A stretch of 64,000 bases of DNA, from positions 1 to 64,000 of the forward strand of contig SLBA01000002.1 in the NCBI GenBank assembly GCA_007126575.1, written 5' to 3'. Made by a program: the position numbers and the translations under genes. The DNA comes from Gemmatimonadota bacterium (lineage in GTDB: Bacteria > Gemmatimonadota > Gemmatimonadetes > Longimicrobiales > Gaopeijiaceae). Within the stretch, counting starts at the first letter, position 1, and each line of letters begins with the position of its first letter. The notes beneath the pieces are model-generated. The model did no database searches. It was not told the origin of the DNA and was given only the letters and a program-made list of their open reading frames with translations. Positions 1 through 9,109 of this stretch are shown here, in pieces.

Positions 1-2
1 AC

Positions 3-2186
3 ATTGAATGCGACTTTGAGGGACTGCGGTTCGAGTCCCCGCTCGGGCTCCGCTTCGGCGAATGGATGGAGCGGGAACGCTCGATCCGGATGGCCCTGCT
101 CGCCGGCGGGCTCCTCCTGCTCGTCCCCACCTTCCTCCAGCTCATCCCGGTCCATCCGGCCTGGGGTGGATGGCTGGGAGGACAGCTCGCGGCCCCCCTG
201 CGCGGTGCCCTGGGGGGCTTCGGCGCGGGGCTGTTCGTCGTGGTGCTCTTCGCGGTCCTGACCCTGGCGACCCTGGGGTGGAACCCCTTCCGGCCCGTGC
301 TCACCTGGAGCTGGAGTGGCGCGCGGGAAGGATGGACGAAAGCGGCCGACTGGCTCGAGGGCCGGGGTCCACTCTGGAGCCGTGACTCGTCCGGCGATCC
401 TTCGGATTCCGGGGAGGACGATCCGGACCCGTCGAAATCGGGGCCTTCGAAGGCCTCCCCGAAAACCGAAGACCCCGAGGCGCACGAGGAGGATGCGGAG
501 CCCGAAGGCGGATCCGAGGCCGACCTCCCCTGGGACGAGTCCCCCGCCCGGGCCCTCGTGGACGGATCGGCGGTCGGGACGCCCGGAAGCCAGCTGGACC
601 TGCTCCCAGACCCCCGCGACCCGAGGGAGCTCGAGGGCGACGAGCTCCCCTCGCTCGAGCTGCTCAAGGCGCCCTCGCGGAGGGGGCGCCGGGACATGGA
701 GCGCGAGCTGGACGCGCTGGGAGACGTCCTGGTCGAGAAGCTGCGAACCTTCAATGTCGAGAGCGAGATCGGGGGGCGGACCACGGGGCCCGTCGTGACG
801 CAGTACGAGGTGGTGCCCGCGCCGGGGGTGAAGGTGAACCGGATCGCGAACCTCGACGCCGACCTGGCGCTCGCCATGAAGGCGCGGACGATCCGGATCG
901 TGGCTCCGATCCCGGGGAAGGGGGCGGTCGGGGTCGAGATCCCGAATCCCTCGCCCGAGATCGTGCAGCTGCGCGAGATCCTCGAGGCCGACCAGTTCAC
1001 CCGCAGCCGGGCGGAGCTCCCCCTGGCGCTGGGCAAGGACCTGCACGGCGAACCCTACGTGGCCGATCTGGCGAAGATGCCGCACGCGCTCATCGCGGGG
1101 GCCACGGGCTCCGGGAAGTCGGTCTGCCTGAACACCGTGATCACCTCGCTTGTCTATCGCCACACCCCCGAGACGCTTCGGCTCCTGTTGATCGATCCGA
1201 AGATGGTGGAGCTGTCGACCTATTCCGACCTGCCCCACCTGCGGCACCCGGTGGTGACCGACCCGAAGGACGCCGCGGGGGTGCTGAAGTGGGCGGTGCT
1301 CGAGATGGAGCGGCGCTACACCCTGCTCAAGGAAAACGGGGTCCGCTCGATCGGCGAATTCAACCGCCGGCTCCGCAAGGGCAACACGATGCGCCGGGCG
1401 GAGCCGCTGGGCGAGGAGGGGGATCCGGATCGCTGGATCTACGACGACGGGGTGCTCCCCTTCATCGTGCTCGTGGTCGACGAGCTGGCCGACCTGATGA
1501 TGTCGGTCCAGTCCGAGATCGAGAAGCCGTTGACCCTGCTGGCGCAGAAGGCCCGGGCGATCGGGATCCACCTGATCGTGGCGACCCAGCGCCCGTCGGT
1601 GAATGTGATCACCGGACTGATCAAGGCCAACTTCCCCTGTCGGATTGCCTTCCGGGTGGCGTCGAAGACCGATTCGCGCACCATCCTCGACCAGAATGGG
1701 GCCGACGCCCTGCTGGGCAATGGGGACATGCTCTTCCTGCCCCCGGGCGAGAGCAGCCCGATCCGGATGCAGGGGGCGTACATCGCGACCGCCGAGACCG
1801 ACACCCTCATGGCGTGGTTCCGCGAGTTGCGCGAGCGCAAGCTCGACGAGGCCGGACTCGCACCCCTCCCGCTCGACCGCGAGGAAGACATCCTGGAGCT
1901 GGTCCGGACGGTAGAGGCCGAGGAGGCCGGCGGGGACTCCGACGCGATCGCGGGGGACTGGGACGAGCTCTTCCAGGAGGCGGCCGAGGTCTGCATCTCG
2001 AACGAGCAGGGATCGACCTCGCTCCTGCAGCGGAAGCTGCGGATCGGGTACGGGCGCGCGGCGCGGATCGTCGACCAGCTTCACGAGGCCGGGGTGGTGG
2101 GCCCCCCCGACGGCTCGAAGCCGCGGGAGCTCCTCATGACGATGGAGCAGCTGCACCGGATGCTCGCCGGCGAGGAGGACTTCTAG
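3..2186 (+). CDS. ftsK: DNA translocase FtsK/SpoIIIE (5' end outside window)
   Basis: This is an ATP-driven double-stranded DNA pump that segregates chromosome termini at the division septum. The frame is open back to base 3 with no stop, so the true start probably lies outside the window; the first ATG inside it is at 66. Counting from that ATG, two hydrophobic membrane segments (about residues 9-28 and 50-75) are followed by an acidic, Ser/Pro-rich linker (about 100-190). The RecA-like motor follows, with Walker A GATGSGKS near residue 347 and a Walker B-like LVVDELADL near 470. The C-terminal winged-helix gamma domain (about 630-690), which reads polar DNA signals in this family, is present. 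FtsK usually has four N-terminal membrane helices, so the missing pair may be upstream. The family is certain; the start is not. Confidence 0.95.
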   Translation: MECDFEGLRFESPLGLRFGEWMERERSIRMALLAGGLLLLVPTFLQLIPVHPAWGGWLGGQLAAPLRGALGGFGAGLFVVVLFAVLTLATLGWNPFRPVLTWSWSGAREGWTKAADWLEGRGPLWSRDSSGDPSDSGEDDPDPSKSGPSKASPKTEDPEAHEEDAEPEGGSEADLPWDESPARALVDGSAVGTPGSQLDLLPDPRDPRELEGDELPSLELLKAPSRRGRRDMERELDALGDVLVEKLRTFNVESEIGGRTTGPVVTQYEVVPAPGVKVNRIANLDADLALAMKARTIRIVAPIPGKGAVGVEIPNPSPEIVQLREILEADQFTRSRAELPLALGKDLHGEPYVADLAKMPHALIAGATGSGKSVCLNTVITSLVYRHTPETLRLLLIDPKMVELSTYSDLPHLRHPVVTDPKDAAGVLKWAVLEMERRYTLLKENGVRSIGEFNRRLRKGNTMRRAEPLGEEGDPDRWIYDDGVLPFIVLVVDELADLMMSVQSEIEKPLTLLAQKARAIGIHLIVATQRPSVNVITGLIKANFPCRIAFRVASKTDSRTILDQNGADALLGNGDMLFLPPGESSPIRMQGAYIATAETDTLMAWFRELRERKLDEAGLAPLPLDREEDILELVRTVEAEEAGGDSDAIAGDWDELFQEAAEVCISNEQGSTSLLQRKLRIGYGRAARIVDQLHEAGVVGPPDGSKPRELLMTMEQLHRMLAGEEDF

Positions 2187-2282
2187 ATCGGCAGGGGGGC
2201 TTCACGAACGTTCCCGGGGTGGACCGTGTATCACCGACGAACGCATCGAGACCTCCCCCCTTCCAGGGACGACACCAGCCCC

Positions 2283-2996
2283 ATGACCATCTTCGCCCGT
2301 TTTTGCGCGCATTCGGGGCTCCGCGCCCTCTCCCCGATCGTGATGATCCTTCTGATCGGGCTCTCCGCTCCCGCCCCCGCGTCCGCCCAGGCGGGTGGTG
2401 GTACGTCGTCGGTCGACGCGCTCGAGGTCCTTGAAGGGGCCGCGACCCGCTTCGCCGGCCTCGAGGGATTCTGCGCCCACTTCGACCAGCACGTGCAGAA
2501 CGACCTGCTTCGGCAGTCGTTTCGGTCGCACGGCGAGCTCTGCCAGGCCCGCCCGGACCGGTTCGCCATGCACTTCGCCGAGCCCGAGGGAGATCGGGTG
2601 ATTGCCGACGGACGCGACATCTGGATCTACTTTCCGAGCACCGACCCCGGCCAGGCCTTTCGGAGTCGGGCCTCGGCGGTCGAGGGTCGCTTCGACCTTC
2701 ATCGCGAGTTCCTGAGCGATCCCGGCGAGCGCTACGATCCGTCCTTCGAGGGGACCGAGACCGTCGGCGGGCAGGAGAGTTACCGGCTGGCACTGGAGCC
2801 GCTCCAGCCGTCGCCCTATCTTCGAGCGCGGATCTGGGTCGGCGTCGGAGACTCGCTGATCCATCGTCTCGAGATCACCGAAGACGATGGGCTGGTGCGG
2901 ACCCTGGATCTGAGCGAGATGCGGCTGAACCCCCGGATCCCCGAGGGGACCTTCGAATTCGATCTGCCGGAAGGGGTGCAGGTGATTGTCCGATGA
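2283..2996 (+). CDS. lolA: LolA-like outer-membrane lipoprotein carrier
   Basis: This is a periplasmic chaperone that accepts lipoproteins from the inner-membrane LolCDE complex and passes them to the outer membrane. The product of 237 residues starts at ATG 2283, which has AGGGA upstream and places a signal peptide at the N-terminus (hydrophobic stretch, then an Ala-x-Ala type cut before GGGTSSVD). The mature part has the LolA layout: FEQ-like FDQH near residue 50, then GELCQARPDRF, a DIWIYFP strand, and late strands ending FEFDLPEGVQV. An in-frame start at 2226 would only add a basic leader with no better ribosome site. It lies between ftsK and rimO, and the ftsK-lolA order is common in Gram-negative bacteria. 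Confidence 0.85.
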   Translation: MTIFARFCAHSGLRALSPIVMILLIGLSAPAPASAQAGGGTSSVDALEVLEGAATRFAGLEGFCAHFDQHVQNDLLRQSFRSHGELCQARPDRFAMHFAEPEGDRVIADGRDIWIYFPSTDPGQAFRSRASAVEGRFDLHREFLSDPGERYDPSFEGTETVGGQESYRLALEPLQPSPYLRARIWVGVGDSLIHRLEITEDDGLVRTLDLSEMRLNPRIPEGTFEFDLPEGVQVIVR

Positions 2997-3042
2997 GCGT
3001 CGGGCTGTGCGCCGGTGCGTCCGAGGGCGTTGGAGTGAGACG

Positions 3043-4545
3043 ATGAGTGGACGGGTGCGGACCCGCGATCTGCCCGTGTTCCCGGTGACGGCCGACCCGG
3101 TCCGTCCCGAGGTGCCGCCGAACGTGTCGGCGGTGGACCACCCGATCGACCCCGAGGGCCCCGAGGATGGGCCGCGGATCGGGCTCGTGACCCTGGGGTG
3201 CGACAAGAACACGGTCGACTCCGAGCGGATGATGGCCGCCCTGGTGGGGCACGGGGCGCGCGTGAGCTCCGAGGTCGAGGGGGCCGACGTCGTGATCATC
3301 AACACCTGCGGGTTCATCTCCGAGGCCAAGGAGCAGTCGGTCGAGGCGATCCTCGAGGCCTGTCAGCTCAAGGAGGAGGGCCGGACCCGCGCGGTCGTCG
3401 CGGTGGGGTGCATGGTCCAGCGCTACAAGAACGAGCTCGCCGCCGAGATCCCCGAGGTCGACCTCTTCCTGGGGCTGACCGAGATGCAGGGACTCGTGCC
3501 GAAGCTGCGGGAGCGGGGGCTGATTCCCGACGCGCCCGCCACCGTGCCGAACATGGAGCGCTCCCTGCGGGTCCTCTCGACCGACACCCCGCACACCTCG
3601 CACCTGAAGATCTCGGAGGGGTGCGACCACACCTGCGCCTTCTGCGCGATCCCTCACATGCGGGGGCTGCATCGTTCCGCCCCCGTCGAGGAGCTGGTTC
3701 GCGAGGCGCTCGAACTCGAGCGACGTGGAGTCCGCGAGCTCAACGTGATTTCGCAGGACACCACCTGGTACGGACGTGACCTCCGGCGCACCGCGGTGCG
3801 GGATGCGGGCCCCGGGGGCACGCCGGCGCCCACGCCACTCCTCCCCGACCTCCTTCGGGCGCTCCTGGACGGGACCTCGATCCCCTGGTACCGGCTCTTC
3901 TACATGTACCCGTCGGGGATCACGCCCGAGCTGGTGGAGCTGCTGGCCACCGAGCCCCGCCTCCTGCCGTATCTCGACATCCCGATCCAGCACGGGAGCG
4001 ATTCGATGCTCAAACGGATGCGGCGGCCCGAGCGCCAGGACACGATCCGTGATCGGGTGGGGCGGCTGCGCGACGCGGTCCCGGGCCTGGTCCTGCGGAC
4101 CACGGTGATCGTCGGGTTCCCCGGCGAGTCCGACCGGGAATTCGAGGAGATGCTCGACCTGCTGCGCGAGGTGCGCTTCGAGCGCGTCGGCGCCTTCCCA
4201 TATTCGCTCGAGGAGGGGACCCCGGCGGCCGAGATGGAGGGCCATCTCTCCGAGGGAGAGAAGCGGGAGCGCATGACCGCCCTGATGGACGTGCAGCGCG
4301 AGATCTCGTTCGAGCAGAACGAGGCCCTGATCGGTCGGACGGAGCAGCTTCTCGTCGACCGACGCACCCCCGACGACGCCGAATTCGTCGCCGAGGGGCG
4401 GACGCGCGGACAGGCCCTCGACGTCGACGGGATCACGCGAATCGTCGGGGGCACCGATGCCCCCCCGATCCCCGGTGACATGATCGAGGTCGAGATCGTC
4501 GACGCGCTCGAGTACGATCTGATCGCCGGACCCGTCCGACGCTGA
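3043..4545 (+). CDS. rimO: Ribosomal protein S12 methylthiotransferase RimO
   Basis: This radical-SAM enzyme adds a methylthio group to the conserved aspartate of ribosomal protein S12. The product of 500 residues has an N-terminal MTTase domain ([12 protein letters not shown] near residue 50 and NTCGFI near 88, each supplying cluster cysteines). The radical-SAM motif CDHTCAFC lies near residue 194, and a C-terminal TRAM domain covers about 425-498. The conserved CDKN signature separates RimO from MiaB. ATG 3043 is chosen because GGAG sits about 9 bases upstream; an upstream TTG at 2986 overlaps lolA and would add an Arg-rich leader unlike the family. The region before the first cysteine is about 45 residues long and otherwise featureless. 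Confidence 0.93.
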   Translation: MSGRVRTRDLPVFPVTADPVRPEVPPNVSAVDHPIDPEGPEDGPRIGLVTLGCDKNTVDSERMMAALVGHGARVSSEVEGADVVIINTCGFISEAKEQSVEAILEACQLKEEGRTRAVVAVGCMVQRYKNELAAEIPEVDLFLGLTEMQGLVPKLRERGLIPDAPATVPNMERSLRVLSTDTPHTSHLKISEGCDHTCAFCAIPHMRGLHRSAPVEELVREALELERRGVRELNVISQDTTWYGRDLRRTAVRDAGPGGTPAPTPLLPDLLRALLDGTSIPWYRLFYMYPSGITPELVELLATEPRLLPYLDIPIQHGSDSMLKRMRRPERQDTIRDRVGRLRDAVPGLVLRTTVIVGFPGESDREFEEMLDLLREVRFERVGAFPYSLEEGTPAAEMEGHLSEGEKRERMTALMDVQREISFEQNEALIGRTEQLLVDRRTPDDAEFVAEGRTRGQALDVDGITRIVGGTDAPPIPGDMIEVEIVDALEYDLIAGPVRR

Positions 4546-4579
4546 AGCCCACCCTTTCCTCTCACATCGAATCCACACC

Positions 4580-5881
4580 ATGACGGAACCATCCCAGCTG
4601 GCCGCGCAGTGGAAGCGTGCGCGTGCCGTACTCCCCGGAGGCGTCAATTCGCCGGTTCGCTCCTTCGCCTCGGTGGGCGGAGAGCCCTTCTTCGTCGAGC
4701 GGGGCGAGGGCGCCTGGCTCTACGACACCGAGGGGAAACGCTACATCGACTACATCATGTCGTGGGGGCCCCATGTCCTGGGGCACGCCCACCCCGTGAT
4801 CAACGACGCGCTCCGCGACCAGCTCGACCGGGGCACGAGCTACGGGGCCCCGACGCTCGCCGAAGTCGAGATGGCGGAGCGTCTCGTGCGGCTCGTCCCG
4901 GGGATCGAGATGGTGCGGCTGGTGAACTCGGGGACCGAGGCCACGATGAGCGCGCTGCGGGTGGCGCGCGGCTTCACGGGTCGGGACCGCTTCCTGAAGT
5001 TCTCGGGCTGCTACCACGGGCACGCCGACCCCTTCCTGGTGGCCGCCGGCTCGGGCGTGGCCACCCTCGGGCTCCCCAACTCCCCCGGGGTCCCCGAGGG
5101 TGCGGTGCGGGATACGGCCATCCTGCCCTTCAACGACCTGGACCGGGTGACCGAGCTCTTCGAGAAGGAGGGCGACGAGTTCGCCGCCATCATCCTGGAG
5201 CCGGTGATGGGCAACGCCGGGATGATCCTGCCGGAGCCGGGGTTCCTCGAGGGGCTGCGGGCGATCACGCAGGCGCACGGCGCGCTCCTGATCTTCGACG
5301 AGGTCATGACGGGGTTCCGCGTGGGGCTCGGCGGAGCCCAGAAGCACTTCGGGGTGACCCCCGACCTGACGACCCTCGGGAAGGTGATCGGGGCGGGGCT
5401 GCCCGTGGGGGCCTTCGGAGGGCGCCGCGACATCATGGAGCAGGTGGCGCCGGTCGGGCCGGTCTACCAGGCGGGCACCCTCTCCGGAAACCCGCTCGCC
5501 ACGGCGGCGGGCAATGCCCAGCTGGCATGGCTCGAGGCGAACGACCCCTACGACGCCCTCGAACAGTACGGTACCGCGCTCTCCGAAGGGCTCGTCGAGA
5601 TCTTCCGGGACCTCGGGGTCCCCGCCTCCGGTTGTGCGCTGGGTTCGATGTTCGGGGTCTTCCTGCACGAGGGGCCGGTCCGTTCCTTCGAAGAGGCCGG
5701 TGAGGCGGACCTCGAGCTCTTCGGGCGCTTCCATCGCGCCATGCTCGAGCGAGGGGTCTTCCTGGCGCCCTCTCCCTTCGAGGCGGGATTCCTCTCGGTC
5801 CGTCACGGCGATCGGGAGCTCGTCCTGACACTGAATGCGGCGCGTGAAGCCGCGGAGGCATCGATTCATGGGGCTTCTTGA
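4580..5881 (+). CDS. hemL: Glutamate-1-semialdehyde 2,1-aminomutase
   Basis: This PLP-dependent enzyme makes 5-aminolevulinate from glutamate-1-semialdehyde in the C5 route to tetrapyrroles. The 433-residue length matches the family. PLP-binding features are visible: [12 protein letters not shown] near residue 117, FDEVMTGFR near 240 with the cofactor-ring aspartate, and the Schiff-base lysine in TLGKVIGAG near 267. The ending LTLNAAREA is typical. No other haem-pathway gene is adjacent, apart from a degenerate HemW relative 16 kb downstream. The ribosome site before ATG 4580 is weak. Confidence 0.96.
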   Translation: MTEPSQLAAQWKRARAVLPGGVNSPVRSFASVGGEPFFVERGEGAWLYDTEGKRYIDYIMSWGPHVLGHAHPVINDALRDQLDRGTSYGAPTLAEVEMAERLVRLVPGIEMVRLVNSGTEATMSALRVARGFTGRDRFLKFSGCYHGHADPFLVAAGSGVATLGLPNSPGVPEGAVRDTAILPFNDLDRVTELFEKEGDEFAAIILEPVMGNAGMILPEPGFLEGLRAITQAHGALLIFDEVMTGFRVGLGGAQKHFGVTPDLTTLGKVIGAGLPVGAFGGRRDIMEQVAPVGPVYQAGTLSGNPLATAAGNAQLAWLEANDPYDALEQYGTALSEGLVEIFRDLGVPASGCALGSMFGVFLHEGPVRSFEEAGEADLELFGRFHRAMLERGVFLAPSPFEAGFLSVRHGDRELVLTLNAAREAAEASIHGAS

Positions 5882-6605
5882 CCGACCAAGCTCCCGCCCG
5901 TCGGGCGGCGGCCTGAGTGTGGCGGCGCGCCTGCTGGGCGCGGCGGTGGTGATCCTGGGGGTGGTCTTCGCCCTCCTCCTTCTCCTGGGCGCGGCGCCTC
6001 TCAAGGCGCAGGGGCTCGCGGACTTCGACTACGAGAACCTGACCTTCCGGGGGCTGATGCTCGATGTCGGGTACGTGATGCCCGACGGGGTCGAGAACAC
6101 ACGGTCCCTGGGGGCCCGCATGGACCTGGGGTTCCTGGGACCGGGCGTTCGGGTCACCGCCGGGTTCTCGCGCTGGAGCTCGCGACTGGAACGGGATCGG
6201 GTCCGCAGTCTCGAGGAGTCGCTCGAATCGCTCGTCTTCGACCAGACGGGTGAGGAGGTCCAGGTCGATCTGGGACGGATCACCCTCACGGATTTCGCGA
6301 TGAACGCCGATGTGCACATGATCTGGACCGTGCCGCTGGGCGTGCTGACGTATGCCGGGGTGGGGGGTACGGCTCACGTGATGCAGGGGGGTGGGGAGAG
6401 CATCGAGGACACGTTCGTCGACGATCTCCTGGATCAGATCCGGGCCGGATTCAACGTGCACGCCGGAGTCGAGGTGCCCGTGGCGGCCGGGTTCAGGGTG
6501 GTGGGCGAGGGGCGCTGGGAGCTCGTGCAGAACTCCCCCTACCTGCAGCTTCGCATCGGGGGCCAGTACCTGTGGGGTCCCCGGATGAGCGGGGAGCCGC
6601 GTTGA
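5868..6605 (+). CDS. Hypothetical outer-membrane-type beta-barrel protein
   Basis: This 245-residue protein is not confidently assigned to a named family. ATG 5868 is preceded by GGAGG and overlaps the end of hemL by 14 bases. The N-terminus is basic, followed by a long hydrophobic stretch (about residues 20-45) ending near AAPLKAQG, which fits a signal peptide. The mature part alternates short amphipathic strands with glycine-rich turns ([59 protein letters not shown]) and ends in an aromatic strand [10 protein letters not shown]. This pattern suggests an eight-stranded OmpW/OmpX-like barrel. That is an inference from strand periodicity; there is no motif proof. Confidence 0.6.
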   Translation: MGLLDRPSSRPSGGGLSVAARLLGAAVVILGVVFALLLLLGAAPLKAQGLADFDYENLTFRGLMLDVGYVMPDGVENTRSLGARMDLGFLGPGVRVTAGFSRWSSRLERDRVRSLEESLESLVFDQTGEEVQVDLGRITLTDFAMNADVHMIWTVPLGVLTYAGVGGTAHVMQGGGESIEDTFVDDLLDQIRAGFNVHAGVEVPVAAGFRVVGEGRWELVQNSPYLQLRIGGQYLWGPRMSGEPR

Positions 6606-6618
6606 GCACCGGGGCTCC

Positions 6619-8205
6619 GTGAGGGTGCGGTCCCTTCGGGCCGCACTCCTCGGCGGGGTCCTGCATGGGGTCGCGCTCCTTCCCCCGGTGCCCGGGGTCT
6701 CGACCGGACTGGACGCTTCGGTTCGGGCGCTCCTTATCTTCGGAGGTCTGCTCCTGGCCGCCAGGGCCCTCCTTCACGCCCCCCGGCGGGTCGATGCCGC
6801 ACGGGCGGGGTTCGCCATGGGGGCGGCTTTCAGCCTTCTCGCACTCCACTGGGTTCCGTCGGCGGCCGCGCCGTGGTTCGGTGGGGTGGGAGGGCTGCTC
6901 GGGGGCCTCGTCGTCTGGAGCTTCCACGCGGCCCTGGCCGCGCTCGTCTTTGCACTGATGGCCCGGGGTCGGGAGGGCCTTCCCCTTCCCGTCGTCTTCG
7001 GGGCGGGATGGCTGCTGGTCGAGTGGCTTCCGGCCGCCCTCCCCCTCCTGCACCTGCCCCGCCCGGAGCTCGCCTCCGCCCTCGTGGGCTCTCCCGCGCT
7101 GCTCGCGCCGGCCGCCCTCGTCGGGGGAACGGCCACGATGGCGATCTGGGCCGCGGGGGCAGCCGCGCTCGTGATCCTCCTCGGCCCACCGGGAACCGAT
7201 CGCACCCCGACCGAGGCGCGACGGGTGGAGCGGAGGTCGGGTGCGGTATGGCTGGGTGGGCTGGGGGTGCTGGTTCTGCTCGCCGGTATCGGCCCGTCCG
7301 TCGGGTCCGACGGCGTCGGTGCCGGAGGGCCTGCGACGGAACCCGCCGGCCGGGGGGTCTCGGGGCTGGCGGAAATGGTCCTGGTCCAGATGCCGCTCAG
7401 CCGCGAGGCGCTCTCGGACCCGGAACTGCGACGCACCGAGATCACCCGGGGAGTGCGGGTCGGGCCCGCAGACCTCTGGCCCGAGAGCGTCCTGCCCGAC
7501 GCCCGCATCCGCCCGTCGGGGATCGGGGCGCGTCCCCCGATCGTGGGGGCCCGATGGGAGGAGGGGGGGGTCCGGTTCAACGTCCTGGTCCGTCCGGGCA
7601 CCGAGGAGTCCTCGGAGCTCGTTCACCGGAAGCGATGGCTCGTACCCGTCATCGAGCGATCCCGTCTGGTACGGCCGGGGGGCGAGGGAGCCGGCATCGC
7701 TCCGGGACCGGCCCCGGAGCCCTTCGACCATGCCGGTCGACCGGTCGGTGCCCTGATCTGCTTCGAGTTCCTCTTCCCCCGGGCGGTCGCCGAACTCCGG
7801 CGCGGGGGCGCCACCCTCCTCCTGCACGTGGGCAACGACGCCATGCTGACCGGGGGAGGCCGCATTCCGTTTCTGCATGACACTCCGCTCCTTCAGCAGG
7901 AGCGGATGCTGCGCCTGCGTGCCTTCGAGTACGGGCTGCCCGTGGTCCGGAGCAGCCTCGGGGGGTCGGCCGGGGCGTGGACCGCCCGCGGCGACGCCCT
8001 CTCCCTGACCCCCGTGCCGGGGACCGCCCGGGAGCGGGTCCGCGTCGAGCTTCCGGCGTCCGGCCCCCCGACACCGGCGACGCGCCTGGCACGCCTCTCG
8101 GCCCCCCTGGCGGGGGTGCTCCTCGGGATTGCATGGTTGAGAGTCTGGCGCCGGTCACCGGACCGGAACGGAGGACCCGGCTCGGGGGTTCCCGACCGTG
8201 GGTGA
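6619..8205 (+). CDS. lnt: Divergent apolipoprotein N-acyltransferase
   Basis: Lnt transfers the third acyl chain onto the N-terminal cysteine of lipoproteins in the inner membrane. The product of 528 residues has several hydrophobic helices over the first 200 residues and then a nitrilase-fold domain. The expected catalytic triad can be placed: Glu in LWPESVLPDAR (about 288), Lys in HRKRWLVPV (about 337) and Cys in ALICFEFLFPR (about 379). The usual sequence around the second essential glutamate (FGEYVP in the family) is replaced by VPVIERSRL. The membrane part is unusually Ala/Gly-rich, and a low-complexity segment separates the domains. It starts at GTG 6619. With lolA upstream it fits the lipoprotein maturation and sorting pathway. 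Confidence 0.75.
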   Translation: MRVRSLRAALLGGVLHGVALLPPVPGVSTGLDASVRALLIFGGLLLAARALLHAPRRVDAARAGFAMGAAFSLLALHWVPSAAAPWFGGVGGLLGGLVVWSFHAALAALVFALMARGREGLPLPVVFGAGWLLVEWLPAALPLLHLPRPELASALVGSPALLAPAALVGGTATMAIWAAGAAALVILLGPPGTDRTPTEARRVERRSGAVWLGGLGVLVLLAGIGPSVGSDGVGAGGPATEPAGRGVSGLAEMVLVQMPLSREALSDPELRRTEITRGVRVGPADLWPESVLPDARIRPSGIGARPPIVGARWEEGGVRFNVLVRPGTEESSELVHRKRWLVPVIERSRLVRPGGEGAGIAPGPAPEPFDHAGRPVGALICFEFLFPRAVAELRRGGATLLLHVGNDAMLTGGGRIPFLHDTPLLQQERMLRLRAFEYGLPVVRSSLGGSAGAWTARGDALSLTPVPGTARERVRVELPASGPPTPATRLARLSAPLAGVLLGIAWLRVWRRSPDRNGGPGSGVPDRG

Positions 8206-8274
8206 GGCGGAGGCCTCTCCGCGGATCACCCGACCCGACGTCACCCAACCCCGGCACCTCAGGAGATCGACTGA

Positions 8275-8706
8275 ATGGCAACCACGATGGAGGAACTCCT
8301 CGACGGGCTGAACAGGGACCTTTCCGCCGAGTACCAGGCCGTCATCACCTACCGCTCCTTCGCCAGTCTCGCCACGGGACCGTATCGACAGGAGCTCCGG
8401 CAGTTCTTCGAAGACGAGATTCCCGACGAACTGGGCCACGCGCAGTTCCTGGCGGACAAGATCGTCGCACTCGGAGGGACCCCCACGACCGAGGCCCTGC
8501 CCGTCACCCTCACCCGCGACAACCGGGAGATGCTCGAGATCGCGCATCGCGCCGAGTCCGAGACGATCGAACGCTATGAGAAGCGGGTCAGGCAGGCCGA
8601 GGAGCTTGGCCTCACGGCGCTCAAGGTCCGGCTCGAGGATCTGATCGTCGACGAGACCGACCACAAGGAAGAGATCGAGCGTCGCCTCAAGAACTGGAAG
8701 GAGTGA
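8275..8706 (+). CDS. Ferritin-like/bacterioferritin-type protein
   Basis: This is a small four-helix ferritin-like protein of 143 residues, probably cytoplasmic iron storage or detoxification. Diiron-ligand candidates appear in the expected order: Glu in LSAEYQAVITY (about 19), Glu/His in DEIPDELGHAQF (about 49-58), Glu in HRAESETIERYEKR (about 90-96), and Glu/His in VDETDHKEEIE (about 128-131). The start at ATG 8275 has AGGAG 10 bases upstream. A strong intrinsic terminator follows directly, so this is the last gene of its unit. Assignment between the bacterioferritin and Dps-like branches was not possible by eye. Confidence 0.85.
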   Translation: MATTMEELLDGLNRDLSAEYQAVITYRSFASLATGPYRQELRQFFEDEIPDELGHAQFLADKIVALGGTPTTEALPVTLTRDNREMLEIAHRAESETIERYEKRVRQAEELGLTALKVRLEDLIVDETDHKEEIERRLKNWKE

Positions 8707-8720
8707 AACCCCCGGCCGGG

Positions 8721-8776
8721 AGGAGGGCTGCAGCGGGGGTGAGGTTGAACCCGCTGCGGCCCTCTTCTATATTTCC
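8721..8776 (+). terminator. Intrinsic terminator after the ferritin-like gene
   Basis: The left arm at 8723-8737 (GAGGGCTGCAGCGGG) pairs with the right arm at 8750-8764 (CCCGCTGCGGCCCTC). The stem has 15 pairs with a single G-T wobble, and the loop is 12 bases. The sequence after the stem is TTCTATATTT, a weak but T-rich tail. The right arm and tail also contain the -35 and -10 elements of the next promoter. Confidence 0.8.
8745..8773 (+). promoter_or_regulatory. Promoter for rpmE embedded in a terminator
   Basis: A TTGAAC -35 (8745-8750), a 17-base spacer and a TATATT -10 (8768-8773) are visible. The expected transcript start, near 8780, leaves about 55 bases of leader before rpmE. The -35 lies at the loop/right-arm boundary of the preceding terminator, and the -10 lies in its T-rich tail. 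Confidence 0.6.
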
Positions 8777-8835
8777 CGGGCTGTACACAACGGGCCGATC
8801 CGAGGCCCGTTACTTTTCCGGACTGGAGACGAGTG

Positions 8836-9042
8836 ATGAAGCAAGGGATCCACCCCCAATACAAGCCGACGAACATCGTGTGCGCGTGCGGAACGGTGAT
8901 CGAGACCCGGACCACGCAGGACAACGAGATCCGCGTCGAGATCTGTTCCGTGTGCCATCCTTTCTACACGGGGAAGCAGCGCCTGGTCGACACGGCCGGT
9001 CGCGTCGAGCGCTTCAACCGCAAGTACGGAGACAAGAAGTAG
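8836..9042 (+). CDS. rpmE: 50S ribosomal protein L31
   Basis: This small large-subunit ribosomal protein of 68 residues is the zinc-binding form: the cysteines in VCACG (about residues 15-17) and CSVCH (about 36-39) form the C-C/C-C ligand set. The ending [10 protein letters not shown] is characteristic. ATG 8836 is preceded by GGAG; a GTG three bases earlier is also in frame. prfA follows after a short gap, an arrangement found in several phyla. Confidence 0.96.
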   Translation: MKQGIHPQYKPTNIVCACGTVIETRTTQDNEIRVEICSVCHPFYTGKQRLVDTAGRVERFNRKYGDKK

Positions 9043-9053
9043 CTCTCGAAGGG

Positions 9054-9073
9054 CCGGGGGAGTTCTCCTCCGG
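9054..9073 (+). other. Hairpin between rpmE and prfA
   Basis: CCGGGGGA (9054-9061) pairs with TCCTCCGG (9066-9073) around a 4-base loop, with one wobble. No T tract follows, so this could be an attenuator or an mRNA-stabilising hairpin rather than a full terminator. Confidence 0.35.
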
Positions 9074-9109
9074 GCTTCGACTCCACTTCGCTCAGCTTCG
9101 ATCCCTCTG

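Noticed and set aside
24-52. Sequence resembling a tRNA T-arm and acceptor end (GCGGTTCGAGTCCCCGC)
   Set aside because: The T stem has a mismatch, no anticodon arm or CCA-type end fits around it, and the bases read through as open FtsK frame.
2875-4647. Long minus-strand open frame opposite rimO
   Set aside because: It is a high-GC shadow of rimO, with His/Asp/Arg-rich composition and no recognisable motif. The plus-strand gene has full RimO signatures.
6493-7878. Minus-strand open frame opposite lnt
   Set aside because: It is very rich in Arg/Gly/Pro with no hydrophobic core. The plus frame has helices and the nitrilase triad.
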